Shown in pieces: positions 1 through 12,303 of a stretch of 64,000 bases of DNA. The position numbers were made by a program, and so were the translations under genes. Within the stretch, counting starts at the first letter, position 1, and the number at the start of each line of letters is the position of its first letter. The notes beneath the pieces are model-generated. The model did no database searches. It saw only the letters and a program-made list of their open reading frames with translations, and had not been told where the DNA came from. The stretch comes from Daphnia carinata (taxonomy: Eukaryota; Arthropoda; Branchiopoda; Diplostraca; Daphniidae), in the NCBI RefSeq assembly GCF_022539665.2, contig NC_081336.1:4790221-4854220 (forward strand), in the 5' to 3' direction.

Positions 1-2
1 TG

Positions 3-170
3 CCTTTCAGCAAGTTCGAATTTGTGCTAGGATGGTTCTTGCGTGAGTTGAGCGCACCCTTCTTGTTTCTAAATGCTCTGCTTCAGCCTACCATTCGCTG
101 GAAAACGGGAGTTTACCGTCTTAAGTGGGGTGGTGTAGTTGAGGAATTAAAACCTAAAGTGAAACCTTGA
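3..170 (+). CDS. UGCG: Ceramide glucosyltransferase, C-terminal end (partial)
   Basis: The window opens inside the last coding part of a gene. The frame from base 3 reads about 55 codons to TGA at 168-170. The residues FSKFEFVLGWFLRE, QPTIRWKTGVYRL and GGVVEEL match the C-terminus of animal UDP-glucose:ceramide glucosyltransferase (FSK...W..RE, DPTI.WRTG.YRL, GG..EE). This Golgi membrane enzyme makes glucosylceramide, the first step toward glycosphingolipids. The catalytic D1/D2/D3/QxxRW region lies before the window. The hydrophobic stretch APFLFLNALL fits its C-terminal membrane segment. The exon boundary is not resolved: a TTTCAG at 5-10 could be coding or an acceptor. Confidence 0.85.
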   Translation, partial: PFSKFEFVLGWFLRELSAPFLFLNALLQPTIRWKTGVYRLKWGGVVEELKPKVKP

Positions 171-1881
171 CAAGTTAACCCGTATTTCTGTTGAGTTTTC
201 GAACAAGTGCCGCATGACAAGGAGCCAAAGTAAAAATTAATATTGATCATTGCGTAAGTAAATGTAAGTGTGCGTGTGAGTAAGTTATTGAGAAAGTTGT
301 GCTTGTCATTTTTAGTCACATCAGCTTTGTATTGTTGGGCATTTTCATTGCCGATTAACGTTCATAATCTGTTAGAAAAGAAAGTTAATTTTGTGTTAGG
401 AACAACCTTGTCGACCAGCATACGTTAGTAATATTAGATATATAAATACATACGTGTGCACACCCATTAATAGTTTAGTATTTATTTCTGACCAGACTGT
501 TATTTTCAGATTTTTTTTCTTGTTTTTTTTTTTGTGAAAGAAGAAGGCTCTTTTTGCCAAAATAACAAGGGACAGAATCTTATGGCAAGTTTGTACATAT
601 CGGTAGAAATAACAAATGAACGGTGCTCGGACCTTTTCATTGGAGTGACTCATTTACGGACAAAGTTCTCCTCAAATGTAGTTGCTCGCAATAGCGAGTA
701 AAAATTTCCATTAACCCTTTATTCCATTCGTTTTTTTTTTTTTTAATAAACGATTTTCTTATTTTTATTTATTTATTTATTTTTATTTTATTTTTTACTT
801 TTTATTTTACTTTGGTAGCTTGTTTGCAAGCGCAAAGAGTGGAGGTATTGCGCTTGTAGCCGAATACACTGGATTCCCACCCAAAATCGAAAGAAATCAC
901 GGAAATCAAATTCATTTTGAAATGAGACTTGAAGTCATAACCGTAGGACGTTAGCAATGGAAATCTTCAAATTGGGTGATGCTCGAATTTTACTCAGAAC
1001 GCAAGAACCAATTCGATTAATAAAAAAGGTGTCAAGGCCAACATTTTAAGACCAAAAAAAATTTGCAACTGTAAAAAATCTTCTTCCGTTTTTCCCCTCA
1101 TAAACCTAGATATTGATAAAAAAAAATACGTGATTTAGATCTAAAAATTGAACGAAATGTATGAAAATTAACGTCGTTTTCATCTACTAATTCAATTCTA
1201 ATCTTCAAATATGTTATAATTTTAATTTGAAAATAAAGGGGGGAAGGAGGTATCTGAATTGCAATGTCATAATCGGGTGGAGAGTGGCAAAATGGTTCAA
1301 TGTTAAGAAATGTCAAAGCTGTGTAACGTCATATGTTGACAGTTCCTTCGCCAAAACGTTTAAAAAAAATTATCGTAGTGACAATTCTACAAAATAATTT
1401 GAACAACAATCCGAAAACTTGTGTGCGAGCCTCGAAGGCTATCGCGAACGTGGCAAATACCAGGAGCGGTTGAGTAACTAAAAAGATGTTGATGCTCAAG
1501 AAATCAAAATTTTCGGAGAGAATGGATTTTTTATACCATACCATTTTTTCCTTACATTTTTTTGTAGCAACCGGGAAACTTTTGCCAATTCCATTTTTCG
1601 ATGAACACGGGCCATTTGGCGGCAGGTTTGGAGCTCCGGTCCGCAACTGAAAGTCCGCGGATTATACCCCGGTCCGTGTCCGCAATTTCCTCTGGCACCG
1701 TTCCGAAGTAAACACATCTAACACAAGTTTATGGTCGTTTTCATAATTGCTAGTCAAAATCCTTGTGTTAGGATTATTATAAGACATTCGGTAAAAATAT
1801 TATTGAAAATGTTATTTAGCTTTAGGTTTTACAGTTTTATTTTGTATTTTTATTTCGTTTCTAGCAAAAGCTTCAAAGAAA
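171..1881. other. Intergenic: UGCG 3' region and MRPS28 upstream region
   Basis: No convincing gene. It holds the 3' flank of the glucosyltransferase, T-rich simple sequence at about 720-815, and the upstream region of MRPS28. A cluster of GTCCGC motifs lies at 1638-1685. Short open frames here have no recognisable domain. Confidence 0.6.
1638..1690 (+). repeat. GTCCGC-motif cluster upstream of MRPS28
   Basis: The motif GTCCGC occurs three times (about 1639, 1653, 1679). The core CCGCAACTGAAAGTCCGC closely matches CCGCAGCTGAAAGCCCGC at about 48697, upstream of TPRKB. A similar cluster lies upstream of PIG-S at 35352-35455. All three read in the sense of the downstream gene. Confidence 0.5.
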
Positions 1882-2621
1882 ATGGAAATCATTCTCCGGC
1901 AAACAACTTTTTTTGCCGGTAGCAGTCTAATTTTTCGCTCTTTTCGCCCTATTTCCGATATTTTCCGCCGCCAAGCTAGCCATCAAATCAGCAGAAATTA
2001 TTCTGACGCCAATATAGAGTCAAACTCAAAAAATGAAAACAGCATTAAATCTGGGGTTGAAAACAAAACCATGTCAGGCTTTGGTAAAGCCTTCGAAAAG
2101 TTTTCATTATTAACCCGCAAAACACCCCAGAATGAACCAGATGTTAAATTTGCAACATTGTTAAGACACTCCAAATTAATGCAGGTAAACCAAAGTAATA
2201 TACCAACAAGGTTGTTTAAAGATATATTTTTATTTCTCTGTTGTTAATGCAAGCCATAAACTAAATTTTGAATTTGCATTCGTTAGTTAGGAGATCCACA
2301 AGGGAAAGTTGTTGAAGGCAAAATAGCCCGGGTAGTTGGTAATGATTTGTACATAGATTTTGGATGGAAATTTGAATGTGTATGTCCAAAACCCCTTAAA
2401 AACGAAAGGTACATTTGTATCAGTACACATCCCAATGGTATTTTATTTGTAATTAATGGTTTCTTCTGTTTTACAGAGATTATGTCAGGGGCTCCAAAGT
2501 AAGGTTACGTCTTCAAAGCTTAGAGCTTTCAACCAAATTCTTAGGAGCAACAAAGGAGATAACGCTCCGTGAAGCAGATGCTGTTTTGGTTGGAGTTGTG
2601 CGCACCCCTTTTCAAACGTGA
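1882..2621 (+). CDS. MRPS28: Mitochondrial small ribosomal subunit protein S28 (bS1m)
   Basis: Component of the mitochondrial 28S ribosomal subunit. Three exons: 1882-2184, 2287-2408 and 2477-2621, with GT-AG introns and consistent phase, giving 189 residues. The signature core GNDLYIDFGWKFECVC followed by RGSKVRLRLQSLELSTKFLG and TLREADAVLVGV matches animal MRPS28. The first 60 or so residues are rich in R and S with few acidic residues, as expected of a mitochondrial presequence. The ATG at 1882 is the first in frame. After the TGA (2619-2621) the same frame stays open for 39 more codons to 2741; this is reported as a finding. NSUN6 is convergent, ending 360 bp away. Confidence 0.92.
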
Positions 2622-2980
2622 ATTTTTATTAAAGCAGCAAAGTTATCACAGGATTCTTGGCTGCATCAAATTAGTCCTCAAATAAAAAATGTTGATTCAG
2701 ATGTTTCAAGAGTATTCTGTAGTACTGTACCTTTGAGGTAATTTAATTCTGTTGTCAGGTCTTCTACTTTCTATTATAATGAAGGAAAAAATTGTCCTTA
2801 ACTGTTTCAGCTGTAAACCATTTAATGTGATTAAGTTTTGATGCAGTTTCAACTAATTTATTTCCTGCTTGTGGGGTTTTTAGGGGGCAAAAAAAACAAC
2901 AGTATATTGGCGTAATAATGGACAAATCCCAGCACTCCATTATAACACATATGAAATACTTTTGCAAGTACAAAAAACTT

Positions 2981-5155
2981 CTACACACTTTTTGATTCTA
3001 TACTTTCTAAACAACATATGAAAAACCCTATAGAATCCGAATTTTCGTTCTCTGATTCACAGCTAGCGGGACAGCCAAACCTCTGCATCGCGATACAATC
3101 TTCTTCTGTTAACCGACCAACCCTGTATCCTGGTTTACCAAGCTTAATATCAGGACTTACTACACGGAGGAAAGGGAATTTCCCTAATGCCCAATCAATG
3201 ATCTCTTCATTTTCGGACACGTTGTAAGTGCACGTACTATATACCATACGGCCTCCGGGTTTCAGTAACTGCACGGCCTATAGAGCAAGAGTTATTGTTT
3301 ATTTGTTTCTTCGATCGTGCTTTAGAGTTCAAACTAACCGCAATGAAGAGTTTTTTCTGCAATCTTACAAATAAGAAAACCATGAATAATTTATACACCA
3401 ACGTCAAAAACAGTAGCTATTAACCTTGCAAACGACTGCACCTCCTTTAGACGAATCGGATTGTACAGTTGCGGCCTCTGCCCAAGAGCACTACAAGGCG
3501 CATCAAGTAATATCCGATCGAATGTGTAAGGATGAAATGGTGGTGATTCTGGAACAGGCGGAACCTTTATAATGTCGCATCCACTCAACTGGTTTTCAGG
3601 TATTTTGATGTAAGCTTTTATCGAATCGAACGCAAAGGCTGTGATGTTGGTCAAACCGAGCTTCGTTGAATTCTCTTGAATTCGTTTAATTTTTGCCATT
3701 GATTTGTCAAGAGCGATCACTTTTCCCTTTCATTCAGATCAAGGTTTTAGTGCACAAAATTTTGAATTAATGTAGTTCTCTAATAGGTAAAAAATACACA
3801 CATACAAGAAAAAAAAAAGGCGGTGGTACCTTATTTTCCATTAGGCAGCCAATATGAGTAGTTTTCCCCCCCGGGGCAGCACATAAGTCTGGCATTACAA
3901 AATTCGACAGTAAAATCAATAAATTTATGAGTGACTAGATAGCGTGGTACCTAATATTAGATGATGCGATTGCGGATTTAGGGCATGTCCACACAAGACC
4001 GATGGCAGATTTTGTAGAAATCCTTTTTGGATTCCACCTATCGTGTCTTCATGCAACATATCACCAATGCTGGGACAGTCAAACAGTGGTTCAACCATGT
4101 TGATAGCCAATCCGCTAATTGAGACAAAATGGACGGAAAACCAGAAAAAAGAACATTATGTTTATCTTATTCAATGAAGTGCGCAATAATTCCAAGTACA
4201 ATTATCTCACCTGGGAACTGCAACTGTAAACAAATCTTTCCTATTTTGCACGAGTAAACCATTGCCAACAAAAATTTTTTGCCCGTGGTAATCACTATTC
4301 CATCCTCTTTTACACTGACCCAAAGTGTCAGCGAACACTGAAACTCTGTCGCCAATGTAAACTCCTTAGAAAGCAGTTCATTGATTAAATACTTCTCTTA
4401 TTGTTAACACATATAAAAATTTACCAGAAGGAATGGCTGTTACACCAGGCGCATAGACGTTCGCACCCCTGTCCATATTATATAGTAGATCGGTTAAAGT
4501 TATTTAACAAGAAACTTTATTTATAAAAGACAACAAAAACCTTAACACTGCAACTGCACAAGCCAAGCCAACCATAACATGCGGGTAGATAGGTTCTACC
4601 TTTTCAGTTATCTGATTGCACTTCACAACTAGTATGTCATCAATTTTACTGTGGAATTGGACAAGTGGAGGAGGAGCCCCTTTTAAATCATATTGCTGTA
4701 TAACATTGTAATACATAGTATTAAGTAGAAAAAAATATATAGAGATATGTTCTAACAAGCAAATTCTTACCACTGCAAGCGCTTTTTCAATGTCATCTTT
4801 AAGGATTTCTTTGCTTGTAGCTACAGTGTTAACGCGAATTATCGTGTGGTTAGGGGGAGTTTTAAGATGATTACATAAAGTTTCTTGAGAAACTGGCCCT
4901 TCATAATCGTTCTGGAAATACACCACATTACAGTAAAACAGGTTTCACATTGTCTTAACGCAAACGATAGCGCAGTTGACATAACAAAAACAGAAGAACC
5001 GAACAAAAACAAGGAGGTAAAGTAAACAGGTTCGTAAACGTAACGCTTTATCGGTACAAGGTTTGTATAGAAAGATGTGGTAAAAAAAATCGTAGCACTG
5101 CTATTACCATCGATTTTAATATTTTGTCTAAAACTTCATTATCCCGAAACGGCAT
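2981..5155 (-). CDS. NSUN6: tRNA (cytosine-72-C5)-methyltransferase, NSUN6-like
   Basis: Ten exons on the minus strand (5108-5155, 4771-4911, 4541-4695, 4425-4468, 4211-4364, 3951-4114, 3830-3888, 3425-3726, 3339-3363, 2981-3277) join in phase to 462 residues, against 469 in human. The N-terminal part has PPNHTIIRVNT, then a PUA-domain stretch with RGANVYAPGV and KIFVGNGLL. The Rossmann fold carries the SAM site LCAAPGGKTTHI, then VIALDKS and LLDAPCSALGQRP, and the catalytic TCT in VYSTCTYNVSENEE. Both family cysteines (PCS and TCT) are present. The order PUA then MTase is diagnostic of NSUN6, which methylates C72 of certain tRNAs such as tRNA-Cys and tRNA-Thr. Confidence 0.93.
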
Positions 5156-6163
5156 TTTAGTTTTCTCGAACTGCTCAAATTCAAAGTAACTTTAAGTAAC
5201 ACAAATATCGAGGCAGAGGTGTTGGTCTTAACCGGTTAATTCGTTTAATCGGTTAAACCATTCGAAGGCAGTGATAGGGTTGTACTGGATGCTGAGTTGC
5301 AATTTCTTGAAAACCCTGCCTAGAAAACGCAAAGGGAATTTAACATGTTAGGGATAGGGTGAAAGTAAGGAAATTTAGTAAAGAATTTACTAATCCTTTA
5401 TTTGTTGACAAAGTTTTGCTAAATCTTAGAGTTTATTTTACGCCTTTGACCCCGGTTACCCATGGGTTGAAAAATGGATGATCTTCGATCTGGTAGAACC
5501 GCACCGAAAAGGTTACCCGATTGACGTCGGGCCGGTCACTGGGCGCCCGGCAGTGCACCACTAGTCTTATTTCCACAATAACCGCTGGAATGTACGCGTA
5601 CACGATTTACATCGATCCCGCAAGAGGGCCGTCAGGTCGTTAGTCATCTGTTATTGTAATCTTGGGATTCTTGTAAATGAGTCTCTGTAACTTAAGGATT
5701 CCGAGGTTATCCTGTTAGTGAAATATTAAACCGAATCGAATACAGTGAATCAGAAAAGCACTAAGTGAGACATGGTTTAAAAATTATAAATTAAAACAGA
5801 GAGCTTTTTGGACCGTTCAACCCTTCCCCTACATTCGGAGGCGATACCCTTGTATACTGATACGGCACAGGTTAAAACAGTTACAAAACTTTTATAACCG
5901 TAACATAAAAGTTAATAAACTTCTCTCGTAGTTACCGTTTACTTTTCATATGAAGCTGGAAACGATGTTAATTTTGGTTTTTTGGACTGAGCATTTTGGT
6001 TAGCCTGAATGCTTTGTCTAGGCTATTACACATAAGCTTTTGTTACCACACTGTTATTATGAAAAGTTAGTTTATCAAGATCCACATTAAGAGGGTGATA
6101 TGTATCTTTTCTGACATGCTTATTCATTAATGTTTCTATTCTTTATTGCAGTAGAAAGCCTGA
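5156..6163. promoter_or_regulatory. Divergent upstream region between NSUN6 and the TMCC-like gene
   Basis: About 1 kb between two gene starts pointing away from each other. It should contain both promoters and the 5' UTR of the TMCC-like gene; an acceptor TTGCAG at 6145-6150 implies an upstream noncoding exon. I see no TATA box in a clear position and no other gene. Confidence 0.5.
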
Positions 6164-9047
6164 ATGGATAAAATTCAAGAAGTTCATGGAAAAACAACAC
6201 ACACCATGGAAACTTTCTACACTTCAAGCCGTGGTCCTTCACCATCAAGACCCTCATCTGTCACGTGTAATACAGCAACCACCATTAGTTCACAAGGATC
6301 AAATAATGGGTAATGATGTGTTTCGTTTTCCAATACCAAACTAGAATGTAGTCTGCACATAAGTTAAAGGTTAGTTATATCAAAAAATAGTGAATGCTGT
6401 TAGTTCTTTAAGCAAATAACTATAGCACTTACTAGTAAAAACTCTAGCGTCTCAATTTACGACAATACCGATGTAAATTTTAGAAATTGATCACATGCGT
6501 GGATTAAATATTTCCAAAATCTACGGTAGTTTCCAGCAATCGCAATATTCCCTTCGCAAAATTGCATTATAACGGATGTTGTTATTATTAAATTATTTGG
6601 GAATAATTATTAGTTCTAGTGTAAATTATGTATTACGTAGAAGGAAGGCACCGGAAATGAGCAGTAATTTGAAAAGTGGCCGCAGAAAATCACCTGTACT
6701 GTCAAAACGACACGCAGAGCGAGCTGACAAGGGTGGCGGTGGTAGTACTACAGGGGCAGGAACAACTGGCTCTACCGCTGGTGTTCTCCCCAACGCTTCC
6801 CTTGGGACTAGCAACAATGCCCATCTCAGTCTTAACAGCAATCTTGCTTTACCTGTTACTCCGTCTACTCAGTCACTACTTTCTGTATCCGATGAACGTA
6901 ACCATAGCAACCTTCAATCCACTACGTCCGCTCCAACGGGATTGCTTGATCCTTCCGGATTGTCTGCTTCGACGATGATATCTAAGACGGTCGAAGACCA
7001 AGCAGTTGACGATGATCCGGTAGGCAGATAATTTAACATTCATTATTGCCTGCATACTGAAGCGGGAGATGGAGTTACATTTGGATGCCTTGATTTTACG
7101 AGAACAGGTGTTTAAACTATGTATTTTTTTTTCAATTTAGGATATGTCATATTTCTCTACTGGCGCTGAAGGAGGCAACACTATGTTGGATGAATTGGAT
7201 GGTACAGGTGGAAGTTTGTCTTATGCACCTGGTACTCCGCAGTACCACAAAGTTCGATTAGAAATGGAACAAATCCACGTCAGTTCACGTTGTGTGCAAA
7301 TTTTATTATGGGGAGTTATTGCTGATTCCCTTTTTTTTGTTTTTTTTTCTTCGTGTTCCAGGCTAAAGTCAATAAAACACGCGAATTAATACGAGACGAA
7401 CAAACATCTCGCGATGAAAATGTGAATGAATATCTACGTTTGGCTTCCCAGGCTGACAAGCAACAACAGACCCGTTTAAAAGCTGTTTTTGAAAAAAAGA
7501 ACACCAAGTCTGCTCAGCAGATGCAAGTACTACAGCGAAAACTGGATAATTACCAAAATAAACTCAAAGCTCTTGAAGCTCAAGGAATTCCTCGAAATCA
7601 CGGACATCGGGCACCCAAGCAAGTCCTTCGGGGCGTAGGCATGGGAATAAAGTGAGTAATTCTTTTCACTTTTCTTCTGTGATACCACCTTAGAATTATG
7701 AGACAAATCTAAGATGCCTTTCAACACAGAACTGTTATGTCAAAACCGAGAGAATTCGCGCACCTGATACGAAACAAGTTTGGCAGTGCTGACAACATTA
7801 ATCAAATACGTGCAGTGGAAAACACACCAAATTCGGCTGCACCAGAAGACGCTTTTGTCATTTCACCGACCCCAGCCAATAATATGAGCGCTGGAAATTC
7901 GAATTCTCTTCCTGGCCATGGAGCCATATCACAGGTAACGGTTTATTCAATGTTGCTTTCAGACGTATAATTTTTTTTTTATGTCTTCAGACAATTGGTT
8001 CCTCAGCCATCGTCCCAGCTGCCAGTCAGGGTTCGGGTGGTGGAAAATATACATCAGAAGAAGGATCTGAGTGCGGCAGTTCAGTAACCAGCGAAAGCAT
8101 GGCTGGTGGTTTGCACATGTCACCCAGACACAATGTGGTGGGAGCTAGTTTAGGACTGAGTATGGGATTGGAGTCGTTTTTCCAAGAGCTTCAAGAAAGG
8201 CGTGAAGAAGTTGATCGGCTACGCGAAGAAATGGAACAAGTTAAGGTGATTTGGTACATTTAATCGTCTTCATTACTAAATCCTAATCCAACGTTTTGTT
8301 GTGGACGCAGTTGAATCTTCAGCAAGAGGTGTGCTTGGTTAGCTCTGCCCTACAAGAAGAGCGGTTCCGGGTAGAGCGCTTAGAAGAACAAATCAATGAT
8401 TTAACTGAATTGCACCAGAATGAGGTTGACCAAAAAGAACATACAATTATTTGCCATGCGTAATAAAATGTTGGCATCTTTCAATAACACAATGCCCTGA
8501 ATATTTAAGGTGGAGAATCTCAAACAAAACATTGCCGACATGGAGGAAAAAGTACAGTATCAATCTGAAGAGAGACTGAGAGATATCCATGATTTGTTGG
8601 ACAGTTGCCATACTCGAGTAACTGAAATCTATGGATATTGTCGTCGTTTGGTCTTCATTCCTTAAGCATTTTTTCCTCATTAGATATCCAAAGTGGAGCA
8701 TCAAGCCCAACACCAACAACACGTCAGTTTGGAAGGGATTGAGAACTCCAATGCTCGGGCCGTTCTCGTCAAACTCATCAACATGGCCTTAACTTTGCTT
8801 CAATTAGTGCTAGTCGTTGTATCAACATCAGCAAATATTATCGCTCCCTTCCTTAAGACAAGGTAAATTGATGAAGTCAGTATTTTGAATAAATTAATGC
8901 TTAAATATTCGTCACGTTTTTAGGTTGCGCGTACTAACAACCTGCATGTTCGCGTTTCTGTTTGCTTTTGTAGTCAAGCAGTGGCCCGATCTGGAAGATT
9001 TAGGATCACATCTAATCCAACATTGCAAATCCGCGCTAAGATCATAG
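6164..9047 (+). CDS. TMCC: TMCC family transmembrane and coiled-coil protein (dementin-like)
   Basis: Ten coding exons (6164-6309, 6641-7019, 7141-7278, 7362-7651, 7730-7934, 7991-8245, 8311-8424, 8510-8617, 8684-8862, 8924-9047) give 645 residues in unbroken phase. The N-terminal 175 residues are low complexity (G, S, T, N). The TMCC core follows: [27 protein letters not shown], a coiled coil, then [21 protein letters not shown] second coiled coil carries [17 protein letters not shown]. Two hydrophobic segments end the protein, around [18 protein letters not shown] and [14 protein letters not shown]. This is the TMCC1/2/3 layout: ER membrane proteins that in vertebrates act in ER-endosome fission and in Drosophila correspond to dementin. 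A candidate 45-nt cassette exon lies at 7063-7107. Confidence 0.92.
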
Positions 9048-9477
9048 ACGATTCCACAAGGACAATTAGAAACTACGATTTTAAGAGAAATGATTGGAAG
9101 GTGGGGCGCGTTTATAAAAGGTGTAACCGGACTGATGGGTTCCATTTTACCGTTTCCATTATAACGGAGATAAATACTCGTCACTGTGATGGATGTACTC
9201 TATGGGACATGATTTTTGGAAATTGTACTTTATAATTACAGGACCGGACTATATTAATGTCTCGTCGATTCCTTTTGCAAATTTTAGTTGGCATGCCAAC
9301 TTTCTTAGAAACAATTGAGATGTGTCCTCCCAATGAACTCATATTTAACCTGTATTCTTTGGAAGTTTGCCTATTTGTTATTCGCCAAAAGTGTTGTAAA
9401 AATCAATACATGTTTGGCTACTTTCACAACGACAAGTTGTTTATTATTTCATTTTCAATTATGACGTCCGTCCATCA
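9048..9477. other. Gap between convergent TMCC and P5CR ends
   Basis: About 430 bp of presumed 3' UTR of the TMCC-like gene, running up to the stop of the reductase on the other strand. No separate gene seen. Confidence 0.5.
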
Positions 9478-12303
9478 TTACTCTTTTCTTCCTGTTTGCT
9501 TGGATTTCAGCGTTGCGGCTTGGACTGCCTCCATAAGACTTGAGCGAAATCCCGATTTTTCGAGGAAGTAGACAGCTTGAATAGTGGATCCTGTTCGGAA
9601 TTATTACCGATAAAAAACAACAGAGATAAAAATAGAAAAACATTAGTTAAAAGTATAGGCTGATTTTATTGTTTTTTTTTACCAGCAGGACTACAAACGT
9701 CGTCTTTCAGTGCACCAGGATGGCGACCAGTTTCAAGGACCATTTTCGCAGCACCAATCAATGTCTGTGCTGAGAGTTTGTACGCTAGGTCCCTAGGAAT
9801 TCCCATTTTTACACCTGAATAGTATGGTAGATGCGTTATGGTTTACGTGAACACACTCAATTGGTCATTTGTCTTCCTAAATTACCTCCATCGGCCAGGG
9901 CTTCCATAGCTATGTACATCTAAATGGAAGAAGATATCGTTACTACTATTTACTATAAATCTCACTGACGGCGACGATTAGCAGCCATCGATGTTCCATA
10001 CTGCTAACAAGCGTTACTGTAATTCAACATCTAATGAGTGAAAGTACGTAACCGTTTGGTACGAAGAGATATGAGAGAAGCTTCATTTTTGGGAACTGTG
10101 ACGAGGAGGAGAAGGCTTGGCAACACCAAATCAAACATAAATTTTTGGTAATAGGGATTAGGTAAAACACGTACTTGAAAGGCTCAGTCCTAAACCGTGG
10201 TTTCTTGTATTGAAATTGTTCCATAATTCCCAAATCGTCAAAACGCAGTACACTTCTTTGCGCAAAACATAGCCGCCAGCTAAACTTGCTGTTTTTCACA
10301 GTCCCCGTGTTTTGTCTACTACTTCACAACGGCCTGGCTAAACAAGAAGAAGGCTTCTTTCTATATGGAGAATTTACAATGCGGCTAGGACATCAGGTTG
10401 AATTTAACACCCACACTTGAAACCTTTGAAAATAACGAAGAGTTACGCTAACCGTTTTCATCACCGCGACATGCCATTTGGTAGCAAAGTAAACTTGCTC
10501 TGACAGGTGGACACTATTTCTATTTTGTTCAAAGTCACGGATATTTTTGCGAATTTTGCTCCCTAAGCCCTACGAGTACGTAAAATGTACACAAAGTTAC
10601 ATGCAACAATTAACTTCTTAAAGCGCATTTTTGTTGATGGAGATAGATGTACAGGATATAGCAGAAAAATGTGGCGGTTTTCCCTATGCTTTGTTTGCCA
10701 AACCTGACACATTTCACTGCAACCTCCTGTACAGTACACTAGAGAGTATACTATTGATTTTTTCTGTCAAGATTTTTCCCATCCGGCCGCATGTTTTTCA
10801 GAGCAAAACAGAGCTGCGTCGTGTAACTTACTGATTCAAATTATTAAATAACTGCGTCTCTCTGGCTCACGTTAGCGCCAATGCAGGAGCCGTCTAATGT
10901 AAGTACACGTTGCCGAATGGGAAAAGTTTAGTTCGACATCCTTATACGTTATCTCATCACTTTTACAAACTATACTAAGCATACGACACATACAAATATT
11001 GTATACGGTATATAATGCTATTAAAATAATTACAATTTAATTTTTGTTTTTACATACGTAGGCTGGGCCTGATCCAGAAAGGCCTGTGCAAGCGTCAATA
11101 AGCCTATCCAGAACAAAGGGAAAATATGTTGGCTTATTCAAGCTAGTAAATAAAATTATTCACAATGTGTCACAGTAATTGTACTACGACACTTACACTT
11201 CCGGTACTTCCTCACAAACACCCACAGCTGTGAATAAGCGCTTGGTCAACGTTGCATCTCCAGATCTCGTAGACGTTCCGCAGCTAAACACGCTCGCCCC
11301 AGAACGAACTAACACCTGCGTTATATCTCGTTACGTACATAATGATAAATAACAGAACAGTATTTAGTGTACCGTACAGGCGTATTTGGCATTACTCGGA
11401 TGACTCTTGTTTTCCTTGGCAGCATCTACATAACATTACATGCGAGGCTATAATTATTTGTTTGTAATATCAACTAACTTAGAGATTGCTACTATTTAAG
11501 TTTTCTACATGCACTAACGCCCCGTGACTGTGTGTTCATAAGGTCTGAGGCATAGTGAATATCATAACTTTACTGATTGATCGGTACCTAAAGGAACTTG
11601 GCAATGCCCGATTGGGATACACACACCTGTTCAAGATTTATCAAAGGAATGCCCATGGCGATGGATACAATAAGATTGTCCCCGTTTACCACCTAAAAAG
11701 GACAGAATCAACATTAAATTCTTTTGTGTGTTGTGTTTGTTAGAAAAGCATATTAAATACTGTTTTTTCGTACTGGATTTATTTCAGTGAGAACTTTTGG
11801 CACCAAAGGAGGTTTTGTTGCAACAATAACAACATCTGCTTGTTCGACGACCTGGAAAACAAATACATAAGTGTGGCGTACATACTGAATTGTGGCGAGT
11901 GTCATTACGATGGACTACCTGTGCGTTTTCATGTGTAGTGGAACAACCAATGGCCTCGAATCGCAAAATAGAAAATAGTTAAAATAGAACTGCAAATAAC
12001 AAGTAGATACAGCCATATAATTTTTCGGTAAAGCTTACCGAGAATTCCTCGATGAACGTTGAATCTACCCTAGGGGAACTTCCAATTATATTTTCGGATC
12101 GTGTGATCCCTAGTTATGCCAAAAAACGCCGTCAATTAAGCTGTTGAGCACTTAGCGTTTTAGGCAAAAAATTTAAACATACATAAGATTTAGTTAGCTG
12201 GAAGTAAGGTCTCTTTACCAGACGCAATAAATCCTTTAGCTAAAGCCTGGGCCATCTTTCCACAACCAATGAATCCAATTCGAAGGGCTTTTTCTTTAAT
12301 CAT
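9478..12303 (-). CDS. PYCR3: Pyrroline-5-carboxylate reductase (PYCR3-like)
   Basis: Final step of proline synthesis: NAD(P)H reduction of pyrroline-5-carboxylate. Eleven small exons on the minus strand (12219-12303, 12039-12109, 11919-11954, 11774-11851, 11627-11692, 11378-11425, 11197-11315, 11058-11103, 9886-9919, 9683-9814, 9478-9590) give 275 residues; human PYCR3 has 274. Visible motifs: dinucleotide-binding [16 protein letters not shown], then [65 protein letters not shown] and [14 protein letters not shown]. The spacing IGC.TTHEN and VVNGDN fits PYCR3 better than PYCR1/2. One intron (9920-11057, about 1.1 kb) is far longer than the rest and contains a short dispersed repeat. A TTTCAG just before the ATG suggests a spliced 5' UTR. 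Confidence 0.93.
10648..10733 (-). repeat. Short dispersed repeat R1, copy 1 (MITE-like, in P5CR intron)
   Basis: An 86-bp unit bounded by the inverted ends TGTACAGGA and TCCTGTACA. Its reverse complement matches 46782-46867 almost base for base, including TGTCAGGTTTGGCAAACAAA and CCGCCACATTTTTCTGC, and matches 54418-54503 more loosely. It lies within the 1.1-kb P5CR intron. Confidence 0.7.
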
